From the NCBI GenBank assembly GCA_900318495.1, contig ONLA01000009.1:1-64000 (forward strand): a stretch of DNA of 64,000 nucleotides. The letters are read 5' to 3'. Position 1 is the stretch's first letter, and every line of letters starts with the position of its first letter. Position numbers and translations under genes: made by a program. The notes beneath the pieces are model-generated. The model saw only the letters and a list, made by a program, of their open reading frames with translations. It did no database searches and was not told the origin of the DNA. This stretch comes from an uncultured Eubacteriales bacterium. GTDB lineage: Bacteria; Bacillota; Clostridia; Oscillospirales; Acutalibacteraceae. Of this stretch, positions 25,535-33,670 are shown one piece after another.

Positions 25535-26614
25535 ATGAATAATATGCAATTTTCGGATGAATTTGATTTTGAAAACCGAATAATGGACGCTGCCGAAATC
25601 CCCGAGGACGCCGCCGAGGGCGATAATCCGCTCAGACCGAAAAACCTTGACGAATATATCGGTCAGGACAAGGCTAAGGAGAATCTCAGGGTGTTTATTG
25701 AAGCGGCAAAAATCAGAAACGAAACCCTTGACCACGTTTTGCTTTACGGCCCTCCGGGACTCGGCAAAACCACGCTCGCCGGAATTATCGCCAACGAGCT
25801 CGGCGTTTCCTGCCGCATTACATCGGGACCGGCTATTGAAAAGCCCGGCGACCTCGCGGCTTTGCTGACGAATCTGAACGAGGGCGACGTGCTGTTTATT
25901 GATGAAATACACCGTATGAGCCGTGCCGTTGAGGAGGTTTTATACCCCTCAATGGAGGACTTCGCGATTGATATAATCACGGGCAAGGGACAAATGGCGG
26001 CTTCTTACCACCTGCCTCTGCCGCATTTTACGCTTGTGGGAGCAACCACAAGGGCAGGTCAGCTCACCGCTCCGCTGCGAGACCGCTTCGGCGTTGTTTT
26101 GCGCCTTGAGCTGTACACCCCCGAGGAGCTCGGACAAATCGTCACCCGAAGCGCCGGAATCCTCGGAATCGAGATTGACAACGACGGCGCGCTCGAAATT
26201 GCCTCGCGTTCACGCGGAACACCGCGAATCGCGAACCGTATGCTAAAGCGTGTGCGCGACTTCGCTCAGGTTATGAGCGACGGAGTAATAACCTGCGAGA
26301 CAGCCCGCACGGCGCTTGACAGGCTCGAAATCGACGAGCTCGGACTCGACCAAAACGACAGGCGTATGCTTGAGGCGATAGTGAAATTCTATAACGGAGG
26401 TCCCGTTGGACTTGAAACACTTGCCGCGGCAATCGGCGAGGAGGCGGTCACAATTGAGGACGTTTACGAGCCTTATCTGCTGCAAATCGGCTTTTTAAGC
26501 CGAACACCGCGCGGCAGGTGCATAACCGCCGAGGGCTGCAGACATTTGGGCTACGACTTCCCGAAGGGCGCGGTAATAGGCGCCGCGACTCAGCCGAATT
26601 TGTTCGGCAACTAA
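25535..26614 (+). CDS. ruvB: Holliday junction branch migration ATPase RuvB
   Basis: 359 residues. A hexameric AAA+ motor that drives branch migration with Ruv[22 protein letters not shown] opens the conserved part near residue 31. Walker A is [12 protein letters not shown] (near 71), Walker B FIDEIHRM (near 125), and sensor I is GATTRAG. The C-terminal winged helix is intact and ends in the typical LSRTPRGR (near 328). The first ~25 residues are an acidic extension. It lies 11 bases after ruvA. Confidence 0.98.
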   Translation: MNNMQFSDEFDFENRIMDAAEIPEDAAEGDNPLRPKNLDEYIGQDKAKENLRVFIEAAKIRNETLDHVLLYGPPGLGKTTLAGIIANELGVSCRITSGPAIEKPGDLAALLTNLNEGDVLFIDEIHRMSRAVEEVLYPSMEDFAIDIITGKGQMAASYHLPLPHFTLVGATTRAGQLTAPLRDRFGVVLRLELYTPEELGQIVTRSAGILGIEIDNDGALEIASRSRGTPRIANRMLKRVRDFAQVMSDGVITCETARTALDRLEIDELGLDQNDRRMLEAIVKFYNGGPVGLETLAAAIGEEAVTIEDVYEPYLLQIGFLSRTPRGRCITAEGCRHLGYDFPKGAVIGAATQPNLFGN

Positions 26615-26634
26615 GATTAAAAGGACGATATTAA

Positions 26635-27501
26635 ATGCGTTTAACAGAATATTGGAAGGATTACGAGCTGATTGACACTTCTGACGGCGAACGGCTTGAA
26701 CGCTGGGGCGATATTATCCTTATCCGTCCCGACCCTCAGATAATTTGGTCAACAGGAAAGAATAATCCCCTGTGGCGGCAGGCGCACGCGCGCTATCACC
26801 GTTCAAACAAGGGAGGCGGTCACTGGGAGACTTACAAAAACATCCCCGACCGCTGGACAGTAAAATACCGCGGTTTAACCTTCAATATCAAGCCTATGGG
26901 CTTTAAGCACACGGGAGTATTCCCCGAGCAGGCGGTAAACTGGGATTTTGCCGCGAAAAAAATTAAAGAGGAAAACCGTCCGCTTAAAATCCTGAACCTT
27001 TTCGGATATACCGGCTGCGCCACGCTTGCGTGTATGAAGGCAGGTGCGGCGGTGTGTCACGTTGACGCGTCTAAGGGTATGGTTCAGTGGGCAAAGGAAA
27101 ACGCCCGTTCAAGCGGAATTGACGGTTTGCCGGTAAGGTGGCTGGTTGACGACTGCGTAAAGTTTGTGCAGCGTGAAATCCGCCGCGGCAACCGTTACGA
27201 CGGAATTATTATGGATCCGCCTTCTTACGGCAGAGGCCCCGGCGGCGAGGTTTGGAAGCTTGAGGAACAGCTTTTTTCGCTTGTTACGCTGTGCAAACAG
27301 GCTTTAAGCGCCGAACCGGTATTCTTTATATTAAATTCATACACCACCGGGCTTTCACCGGCGGTAATGGAGTATCTTTTGAGCGTGCTGCTGAAAAAGA
27401 ATTTCGGCGGCAGGGTATCAAGCGATGAAATAGGACTCAGGGTGACCGACACGGGACTTGTATTGCCCTGCGGCACAACCGCAATCTGGGAGAAATCATA
27501 A
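26635..27501 (+). CDS. Class I SAM-dependent methyltransferase (RlmI/COG1092-like)
   Basis: 288 residues. The Rossmann domain begins near residue 115 with ILNLFGYTGCATLACMKAG (SAM loop), then HVDASKGMVQWAKENA and the motif IV DPPSYGRGPGGEVW near 200. The N-terminal ~100 residues form a compact substrate domain rather than the PUA domain of true RlmI. The motif DPPSYG suggests an rRNA base or similar planar target, but the substrate is unproven. It stands between ruvB and ecfA1; its stop codon is directly followed by the ecfA1 ATG, implying co-expression. Confidence 0.8.
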   Translation: MRLTEYWKDYELIDTSDGERLERWGDIILIRPDPQIIWSTGKNNPLWRQAHARYHRSNKGGGHWETYKNIPDRWTVKYRGLTFNIKPMGFKHTGVFPEQAVNWDFAAKKIKEENRPLKILNLFGYTGCATLACMKAGAAVCHVDASKGMVQWAKENARSSGIDGLPVRWLVDDCVKFVQREIRRGNRYDGIIMDPPSYGRGPGGEVWKLEEQLFSLVTLCKQALSAEPVFFILNSYTTGLSPAVMEYLLSVLLKKNFGGRVSSDEIGLRVTDTGLVLPCGTTAIWEKS

Positions 27502-28347
27502 ATGGCTTTTATTACAATTAAAAACTTGTGTTTTTCGTATGCCGAAGAAACCGACCCCCAACCGCATATCAACGCGGTTGACGATGTATCGCTCGAAATT
27601 AACGAGGGTGAGTTCGCGGCGGTAATCGGTCACAACGGCTGCGGAAAATCCACACTTGCCAAGCATCTCAACGCAATGCTATTGCCGGACAGCGGCAAAG
27701 TGTATGTAGACGGAGATGACACGGCTGACGAAGAAAAAACATGGGATATCCGTGAAAAGGTGGGACTTGTGCTGCAAAACCCGGACAACCAGCTTGTCGC
27801 GAGCATTGTTGAGGAGGACGTTGCCTTCGGTCCCGAGAACCTCGGAGTTGATCCCAAGGAAATAAGACAGCGCGTTGACAGCGCCTTAAAGGCGGTGGAT
27901 ATGTATGAATACCGTATGCACGCGCCGGACAAGCTTTCGGGCGGTCAAAAGCAAAGGGTGGCAATAGCAGGAATCCTCGCTATTCAGCCGAAGTGCATTG
28001 TGCTTGACGAACCAACCGCAATGCTCGACCCGAGCGGAAGAAACGAGGTTATGTCAACGCTGCTAAAGCTCAACAAAGAAAAAGGGATAACCATTGTGCT
28101 TATAACCCATTATATGGACGAGGCGGTGCTTGCCGACAGAGTGGTTGTAATGGACAGCGCCGGGGTACTGACCGAGGGAACTCCCGGCGAGGTGTTTTCG
28201 CAGGTTGAGCTGCTGAAAAAACACAGACTTGACGTGCCGCAGGCGGCGGAGCTTGCTCACAGGCTCAGAGGCTGCGGCGTGAAAATAAATCACATTCCGC
28301 TTACAAGAGAGGACTGCGTAAAAATGCTTGAGGAGGCAATGAAATGA
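27502..28347 (+). CDS. ecfA1: Energy-coupling factor transporter ATPase EcfA1
   Basis: 281 residues. One of the two ATPases that power vitamin and metal uptake by ECF transporters. Walker A is [15 protein letters not shown] near residue 39. The Q-loop VLQNPDNQ is typical of EcfA1, the signature is [13 protein letters not shown] near 145, and Walker B is [11 protein letters not shown]. The ending has the extra C-terminal domain usual in EcfA. It overlaps ecfA2 by four bases (ATGA). Confidence 0.95.
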   Translation: MAFITIKNLCFSYAEETDPQPHINAVDDVSLEINEGEFAAVIGHNGCGKSTLAKHLNAMLLPDSGKVYVDGDDTADEEKTWDIREKVGLVLQNPDNQLVASIVEEDVAFGPENLGVDPKEIRQRVDSALKAVDMYEYRMHAPDKLSGGQKQRVAIAGILAIQPKCIVLDEPTAMLDPSGRNEVMSTLLKLNKEKGITIVLITHYMDEAVLADRVVVMDSAGVLTEGTPGEVFSQVELLKKHRLDVPQAAELAHRLRGCGVKINHIPLTREDCVKMLEEAMK

Positions 28348-29207
28348 GTTGTATTCTTGAGCTGAAAAACCTCGGCTTCACCTACGGCAAGGACACGCCG
28401 TTCGAAAAGCGCGCGGTCAACAATGTTAATTTAAAAATCAACAAGGGCGAATTTATCGGCATTATCGGTCACACCGGCTCGGGAAAATCCACGCTTGTGC
28501 AAATGCTTAACGGGCTTATAAGACCAACCGACGGTCAGGTGCTGCTCGACGGCAGTGATATTTGGAAGGAGCCCAAGAAAATACGCAATGTGCGTTTTCG
28601 CGTGGGAATGGTTTTCCAGTACCCGGAATATCAGCTTTTTGAGGAAACCGTTTACAAGGATATTGCGTTCGGAGCGGTAAACAAGGGCATGACCGGCGAT
28701 GAGCTTGACAAAGCGGTGCGCAAAGCGGCTGAGTTTGCCGGAGTTAAGGAAAGCCAGCTTGAAAAGTCGCCGTTTGATTTGTCGGGCGGCGAAAAGCGCA
28801 GGGCGGCAATTGCCGGAGTAATCGCGATGGAACCCGATGTGCTGGTGCTTGACGAGCCGACTGCCGGGCTTGACCCGATGGGACGCGAAATTTTGCTTTC
28901 ACAGATTGTTAACTACCACAAAACGCGCGGCAACACCGTAATTTTGGTGTCGCACACAATGGAGGATATCGCTCGCGTAGCGGATAAAATCATAGTTATG
29001 AGCAAATCGGAGCTTGTTGCCTTTGACGAAACAAAAAATATTTTTGCTCAGGGCGATATGCTGTCAAAAATAGGCTTGCAGGTTCCGCAGATTACAAAAA
29101 TTATGCAGGATTTAAAGCAAAAGGGCTTTGACGTGCCCGACGGCGTGCTGACTGTTGACGAGGCTTTGTCGGTGCTTTCTCCTCTGCTGAAAAAGGAGGG
29201 AGCTTAA
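28344..29207 (+). CDS. ecfA2: Energy-coupling factor transporter ATPase EcfA2
   Basis: 287 residues. Partner of EcfA1 in the asymmetric ATPase heterodimer. Walker A is [16 protein letters not shown] near residue 42. [17 protein letters not shown] is the EcfA2-type Q-loop, the signature is [13 protein letters not shown] near 147, and Walker [14 protein letters not shown] follows. AUGA-type overlap with ecfA1 upstream and a one-base overlap with ecfT downstream tie the three genes into one translational unit. Confidence 0.95.
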   Translation: MSCILELKNLGFTYGKDTPFEKRAVNNVNLKINKGEFIGIIGHTGSGKSTLVQMLNGLIRPTDGQVLLDGSDIWKEPKKIRNVRFRVGMVFQYPEYQLFEETVYKDIAFGAVNKGMTGDELDKAVRKAAEFAGVKESQLEKSPFDLSGGEKRRAAIAGVIAMEPDVLVLDEPTAGLDPMGREILLSQIVNYHKTRGNTVILVSHTMEDIARVADKIIVMSKSELVAFDETKNIFAQGDMLSKIGLQVPQITKIMQDLKQKGFDVPDGVLTVDEALSVLSPLLKKEGA

Positions 29208-30019
29208 TGGTTAGGGACGTTTCGTTCGGACAGTATTTTCCCGGGGGCAGCATTATTCACAAGCTGGATCCGCGCGGAAAAATACTTATGTTTATCGCTT
29301 ATATAGTAATAATTTTCTGCGCGTTTAATTATGCCGCGCTCGCCGTAACAACGGCTTTCATCGCTTTTGTTTTGGTTCTTACAAGAATTCCTTTTAAGTT
29401 TTATCTTAAAAGCTTAAAGGTGATAATATTTATTGTTATCTTCACCTCGGTTCTGAATCTGTTTTACGGAACAGGCGAACCGCTTTGGCAGTGGGGTATA
29501 CTTAAGATTACGTGGGACGGAATAAACCGCGCGGTGTTTGTTTCCGTAAGGATTACCTGCCTGATAATCGCAAGCTCCTGCCTTACCTTTACAACCTCAC
29601 CCACAGAGCTTACCGACGCGATTGAACGGCTTATGAAGCCGCTGAAGGCAATTCATTTTCCCGTTCATGAGGTCGCGATGATGATGTCGCTCGCGCTGAG
29701 ATTTATACCGACCCTGCTTGAGGAAACCGATAAAATAATGTCGGCGCAAAAGGCAAGGGGAGCTAATATGGATTCCGGAAATATAATTAATCGGGTCAAG
29801 GCTCTTGTGCCTATTCTTATACCGCTTTTTGTGTCCGCGTTCAGACGCGCTTACGACATAGCGACCGCCATGGAGTGCCGCTGTTACCGCGGAGGCGCCG
29901 GAAGAACAAGGATGAAATCCATTCATATGGGCGCGCGCGATGCTGTTTCGTTTATCGTGACAGCGCTTATAATTGCAGGAGTAATTGTATGCAATATACT
30001 GATTCGGGCTGTGGTTTAA
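29207..30019 (+). CDS. ecfT: Energy-coupling factor transporter transmembrane protein EcfT
   Basis: 270 residues with about five membrane helices. EcfT links the ATPases to an interchangeable substrate-binding S protein. The opening DVSFGQYFPGGSIIHKLDPR is the usual start. The two coupling helices carry the Ala-Arg-Gly type motifs QKARGAN (near 184) and AMECRCYRGG (near 224). No S-component gene is next to it, so this is a group II module serving S proteins encoded elsewhere. It overlaps truA by 31 bases. Confidence 0.94.
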   Translation: MVRDVSFGQYFPGGSIIHKLDPRGKILMFIAYIVIIFCAFNYAALAVTTAFIAFVLVLTRIPFKFYLKSLKVIIFIVIFTSVLNLFYGTGEPLWQWGILKITWDGINRAVFVSVRITCLIIASSCLTFTTSPTELTDAIERLMKPLKAIHFPVHEVAMMMSLALRFIPTLLEETDKIMSAQKARGANMDSGNIINRVKALVPILIPLFVSAFRRAYDIATAMECRCYRGGAGRTRMKSIHMGARDAVSFIVTALIIAGVIVCNILIRAVV

Positions 30020-30756
30020 GAAACCTTCTTTTGACCATAACCTATGACGGAAAGGCTTTTCACGGCTGGCAGATTCAGCAAAACGCCTTTACCGTTCAGG
30101 AAGCGTTTCAAAACGCTCTGACAAAAATTATCGGCAGCGGCTTTGATATTAAGGGCTGCAGCCGGACCGACAGCGGAGTACACGCCAATATGTACTGCGT
30201 AAGCCTGAAAACAACACATAAAATTCCGCCGCAGCGGCTCAAGGCGGCGCTTAACCGCTGGCTTCCTTCTTCGGTTGCCGTTCTTGACTGCGCCGAAGTG
30301 CCGGATGATTTTCACGCACGGTACAGCTGTAAAAGCAAGGAATATATTTACAAGATTTGGAACAGCGAGGTTCGAAATCCGTTCCTTGAAGGCTATGCTT
30401 TGCATTACCGCTACCCGGTTGACGAAAAGCTGCTTAACGAATCGGCTCAGGACTTTGTGGGACGTCACGATTTTACGTCATTTTGTACTCAGGATAACCG
30501 TGAAAAGGGCGATTTTACCCGTAACGTAAAGGCGTTTTCGGTTACACGTGACGGAAATATGGTTGTTATGAGGGTTGAAGCCGACGGCTTTTTATATAAT
30601 ATGGTAAGAATAATGGTGGGAACCTTGCTGAGAATTCAGCAGGGCAAGATTCCGCCGGACGGAATACCGTCAATCATAGAAAAAGAGGACAGGCAGTTTG
30701 CCGGACCTACCGCGCCTGCCTGCGGATTATACCTTAATCAAGTTAATTATGAGTAA
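29989..30756 (+). CDS. truA: tRNA pseudouridine(38-40) synthase TruA
   Basis: 255 residues from ATG 29989, inside the end of ecfT, with AGGAG seven bases upstream; an earlier in-frame ATG at 29875 lies in ecfT and is not needed. TruA isomerises uridines 38-40 in the anticodon stem. LLTITYDGKAFHGWQIQ and GCSRTDSGVHA (catalytic Asp near residue 58) are the family signatures. NMVRIMVGTLLRI and FAGPTAPACGLYL are C-terminal motifs. The ecfA1-A2-T-truA order is widely conserved in Firmicutes. Confidence 0.95.
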   Translation: MQYTDSGCGLRNLLLTITYDGKAFHGWQIQQNAFTVQEAFQNALTKIIGSGFDIKGCSRTDSGVHANMYCVSLKTTHKIPPQRLKAALNRWLPSSVAVLDCAEVPDDFHARYSCKSKEYIYKIWNSEVRNPFLEGYALHYRYPVDEKLLNESAQDFVGRHDFTSFCTQDNREKGDFTRNVKAFSVTRDGNMVVMRVEADGFLYNMVRIMVGTLLRIQQGKIPPDGIPSIIEKEDRQFAGPTAPACGLYLNQVNYE

Positions 30757-30778
30757 CGGTTCATTTGGGAGTGAACAA

Positions 30779-32095
30779 ATGTTTAACAAGATAAAAGGAA
30801 ACTATAAGGATAAAAAGAAAAAAATAAAGGGACGCTACGAGGAACGCAAAAAGCAGAGCGACCGCAAAGTTTTAAGCTATGAGGATGTTCCGCTTGACGA
30901 TTACGAGCAGGAAAAAACCAACCTTTCGCCAAAGGCGAAAAAAAAGATTGTGCTCGGAATTTGCGCGGTGCTGCTTGCCGGTTTGGTTGTTTTGGCTTTT
31001 TCAAACAGAGACAAGCTTTCATGGGATAACATCAGCGTTTGGTGGAATTATGATGTTCTCGGCAACGCGGGCAAGGGTTATCCCGTTAACATAATCGGCT
31101 CCGAGGTTGAAGCGCGGAATTTCAGCGTTAACCAGGGCAGAGTAGCCTATGCCTCCGACACCTCGTTTATTACTCTGAACAGCTCCGGCAGCGAGGTCGC
31201 CAACGTTCAGCTAAGGTTTTCAATGCCCGTAATGAAATACGCCGACAATAAGTATTTAACCTACGGAATAGGTGAAAAAAGCTATCAGATTCACGATTAT
31301 GACAAAAACCTGTTCTCGGGTGACGCCGAAGGAATAATTTATACCGGCGACATTGCGTCCAACGGCGTATACTGCATTGTAAGCGAGGGCAACGGTTTTT
31401 TCAGCCAGCTTTGTGCTTATGACAAAAACAATAACAGGATATATAAATATTCTTTTTCGGAATTTTACATTACTTCCGTAGCGCTTAACAGCGACGGAAC
31501 AAGATGTGTTGCCTGCGGAATGACGTCCGATAACGGCGCGGTAAAAACGGGTATTTATGTTCTTGATTTTAAGCAGGAAAAACCGGTTTCGCAGTACAGT
31601 ATTGCCGACGACGCGGTTATGGACTGCAAATACATAGGCGGCAACCGTTCGGTATTTATCGGTGAAAAGTCGGCTTATGTTATTACCGACGGAAGCAAGG
31701 ATTACAAAACAGTCAGCTACAGCGACAAGCTGCTTGTAAATTACTGTTTCAGTCCTTCCGAAAATTCGTTTGTGCTCGCGCTTTCAAAAAGCGGTGACGG
31801 AAGAAGCTGTACTTTGGTTCGGTACAATAACAGCGGGGATGAAACCCTGACGGTTGATAACCCGTACGGCGCCGAATCGCTTTCGGTGTTCAAGGGAACA
31901 ATCGCGGTGCTTGACGGCAATAATATTTATTCATATAATAGCGAGGGAAGGCTTGCCTTTACGGGCGACGCCGGAACAGGCGCAAGGTCGCTGATTATGA
32001 CTGCGGACAACAAAGCGTATGTTTTAAGCGTTAACCAGATCAGGCTTATTTCGCTTGACAGATATTCGCCGGACGCTTCCGGGGATTCCGCCTGA
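30779..32095 (+). CDS. DUF5711 family membrane-anchored beta-propeller-like protein
   Basis: 438 residues from ATG 30779, after GGGAG; longer frames run back into truA. The first ~70 residues are very basic (KIKGNYKDKKKKIKGRYEE) then acidic. One membrane helix lies at about 72-90 (KIVLGICAVLLAGLVVLAF). The exported part (about 95-435) shows repeating strands with SDGT- and GN-type turns (ASDTSFITLNSSG, TADNKAYVLSVNQ), as expected of a WD40/PQQ-like propeller, and matches the DUF5711 architecture. The role is unknown; an envelope sensor or scaffold is plausible. It lies 22 bases after truA and before a CvpA-like gene. Confidence 0.75.
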   Translation: MFNKIKGNYKDKKKKIKGRYEERKKQSDRKVLSYEDVPLDDYEQEKTNLSPKAKKKIVLGICAVLLAGLVVLAFSNRDKLSWDNISVWWNYDVLGNAGKGYPVNIIGSEVEARNFSVNQGRVAYASDTSFITLNSSGSEVANVQLRFSMPVMKYADNKYLTYGIGEKSYQIHDYDKNLFSGDAEGIIYTGDIASNGVYCIVSEGNGFFSQLCAYDKNNNRIYKYSFSEFYITSVALNSDGTRCVACGMTSDNGAVKTGIYVLDFKQEKPVSQYSIADDAVMDCKYIGGNRSVFIGEKSAYVITDGSKDYKTVSYSDKLLVNYCFSPSENSFVLALSKSGDGRSCTLVRYNNSGDETLTVDNPYGAESLSVFKGTIAVLDGNNIYSYNSEGRLAFTGDAGTGARSLIMTADNKAYVLSVNQIRLISLDRYSPDASGDSA

Positions 32096-32138
32096 ATAAA
32101 ATTAATCCGCAATTGATTGGCGGAGTATAGGAGAAAAA

Positions 32139-32813
32139 ATGGTTTCTGATATAATTATAATTCTGCTGATAATATTTTTTGCGTTTTTAGGCTATAAGCG
32201 CGGGCTTGCCGCAACGCTGTTGAATTTTGCGGCTGTGATTGCCTCGTCGGTGCTTTCGCGCCTGATGTCGAACGGCTTGGCGCAGTTTATTTATGACAGC
32301 TTTATTAAGCAAAGCGTAATCAAAAGCCTGCAGACTACCGTTGATACTTACGGTGTTGATACGGCTGTAAACACAAGCCTTAAAAGCGCGCCCGACTGGG
32401 TTACGGGGCTGATAAAGCAGATTACCGGCTGGTTCGGTTTGACGATAAATGATGTTCAAAATGGAATAAAGCTTCCCGAGGACAAAACACTTTCGGTGAT
32501 TCAAAGAATTGAACAGCCGGTCGGCGAGCTTACAACAGGTCTTATTTCCCTGCTGCTGTCAACAGTTCTTTTTATCATTATTTTGCTGCTGTTAAAGATA
32601 TTGGTTCGCAAGGCTTTAAGAGTTTTTGAAATTCCTGTTATCAGTCAGGTTAATCATATTCTCGGAACTATTACCGGTCTTATCGAAGGTATTGTAATAG
32701 TTTTAATAGTTGTGAATGTGATTTATGTTGTTGTTATCACCGCAAATCCAAACGCGTTCGGCAACACCAACGTCTACGGCAGTTTGTTTAACTTTCTTTG
32801 TTTTTTTAAGTAG
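32139..32813 (+). CDS. CvpA-family membrane protein
   Basis: 224 residues. Hydrophobic helices at about 2-20, 27-45, 120-150 and 180-208. The start DIIIILLIIFFAFLGYKRG is the CvpA signature (a short loop with GYKRG-type basic turn). The soluble stretch at about 50-115 is amphipathic. CvpA proteins are linked to colicin V export in E. coli and to envelope maintenance in general; the mechanism is not known. It has GGAG before the start and sits between the DUF5711 gene and pgsA. Confidence 0.75.
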   Translation: MVSDIIIILLIIFFAFLGYKRGLAATLLNFAAVIASSVLSRLMSNGLAQFIYDSFIKQSVIKSLQTTVDTYGVDTAVNTSLKSAPDWVTGLIKQITGWFGLTINDVQNGIKLPEDKTLSVIQRIEQPVGELTTGLISLLLSTVLFIIILLLLKILVRKALRVFEIPVISQVNHILGTITGLIEGIVIVLIVVNVIYVVVITANPNAFGNTNVYGSLFNFLCFFK

Positions 32814-32833
32814 TTTAATCAGGGGGTAGAATA

Positions 32834-33424
32834 ATGGAAAAAAATGAGTGGAGCTTCAAACCTGCGGATTTGGTAACAATACCGAATTTGCTGACATATT
32901 TGCGGTTTTTGCTTGTGGCTCCGTTTGTGTATTTTTTTCTTAATAAGAATTATATAGCCGCCGCAGTTTGTATAGGCGCTTCCGGACTGAGCGATTGCCT
33001 TGACGGTTTTTTGGCAAGAAAGCTCGGACAGGTTACTTCGCTCGGAAAAATACTCGATCCTATCGCGGACAAGGTTACTCTTGTAAGCGTTGCGGTTTGT
33101 ATGCTTATTTATTTGCCGTCGCTGCTGCCGATTATGCTTGTGATGATCGGCAAGGAGTTTTTGATGCTTCTGGGCGGACTCATACTCTTGATTATGAAGG
33201 TTACTCCGCCGCCTGCCAAATGGTACGGCAAGGTTGCCACGCTGATTTTTTATATTTCCGTTTGCGTTATTATTTTCTTAAAGGCAGCGTTTGACATTCA
33301 AAATGAAGCGTTAATTATGTTTACATTTTTTGTAACCGCCGCCGCGATGGTTTTTGCGCTTGTGATGTATGCTCTGCTGATTATAAAACAAATAAAGGCA
33401 GAAAAAGCAAGTAAACAATCTTGA
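32834..33424 (+). CDS. pgsA: CDP-diacylglycerol-glycerol-3-phosphate 3-phosphatidyltransferase
   Basis: 196 residues. Integral membrane enzyme making phosphatidylglycerol phosphate, the committed step of phosphatidylglycerol synthesis. It opens TIPNLLTYLRFLLVAPF. The CDP-alcohol phosphotransferase signature D-G-x2-A-R-x8-G-x3-D-x3-D is complete in SDCLDGFLARKLGQ and GKILDPIADK (about residues 56-82). About five membrane helices and a lysine-rich tail follow. It ends a long rightward run starting at ruvC. Confidence 0.93.
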   Translation: MEKNEWSFKPADLVTIPNLLTYLRFLLVAPFVYFFLNKNYIAAAVCIGASGLSDCLDGFLARKLGQVTSLGKILDPIADKVTLVSVAVCMLIYLPSLLPIMLVMIGKEFLMLLGGLILLIMKVTPPPAKWYGKVATLIFYISVCVIIFLKAAFDIQNEALIMFTFFVTAAAMVFALVMYALLIIKQIKAEKASKQS

Positions 33425-33450
33425 TGAATACATTAAAAACGCGGGCTGAT

Positions 33451-33498
33451 TTCTCGAAACGCGTAAGGAAAATATTAATTAACGTAAAGAACGCGAAC
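33451..33498. repeat. Direct repeat copy A upstream of clpE
   Basis: 48 bases reading TTCTCGAAACGCGTAAGGAA, then an AT-rich part, then TTAACGTAAAGAACGCGAAC. It is nearly repeated at 33531-33581, 80 bases later (start to start). Confidence 0.7.
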
Positions 33499-33530
33499 CG
33501 AAAAGCGGACTTTTTAAATGATTCAAGCCT

Positions 33531-33581
33531 TTCTCGCGAAACGCGTAAGGAAAAATAATAATTAACGTAAAGAACGCGAAC
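33531..33581. repeat. Direct repeat copy B upstream of clpE
   Basis: 51 bases, differing from copy A by an extra CG in TTCTCGCGAAACGCGTAAGG and a small change in the AT-rich middle; the right end AATTAACGTAAAGAACGCGA is the same. It ends 9 bases before the clpE -35 box. Confidence 0.7.
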
Positions 33582-33589
33582 TAAAAATA

Positions 33590-33618
33590 TTGCAAAAATG
33601 TATTGATTAGGTTATAAT
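33590..33618 (+). promoter_or_regulatory. clpE promoter
   Basis: TTGCAA at 33590-33595, 17 bases, perfect TATAAT at 33613-33618. A lone TGACCTT at about 33641 resembles half a CtsR site, but no tandem heptad pair is present. Confidence 0.7.
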
Positions 33619-33670
33619 ATAAAGGCTAAATATTGTGTATGACCTTGGGTGATACAGATAGGAGGAATAT

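Noticed and set aside
33451..33581. Possible CRISPR array
   Set aside because: Only two copies, ~50 bp and not identical, with a 32-bp gap and no cas genes.
33625..33660. CtsR operator before clpE
   Set aside because: Only one TGACCTT half-site is present; the tandem heptad pattern is missing.
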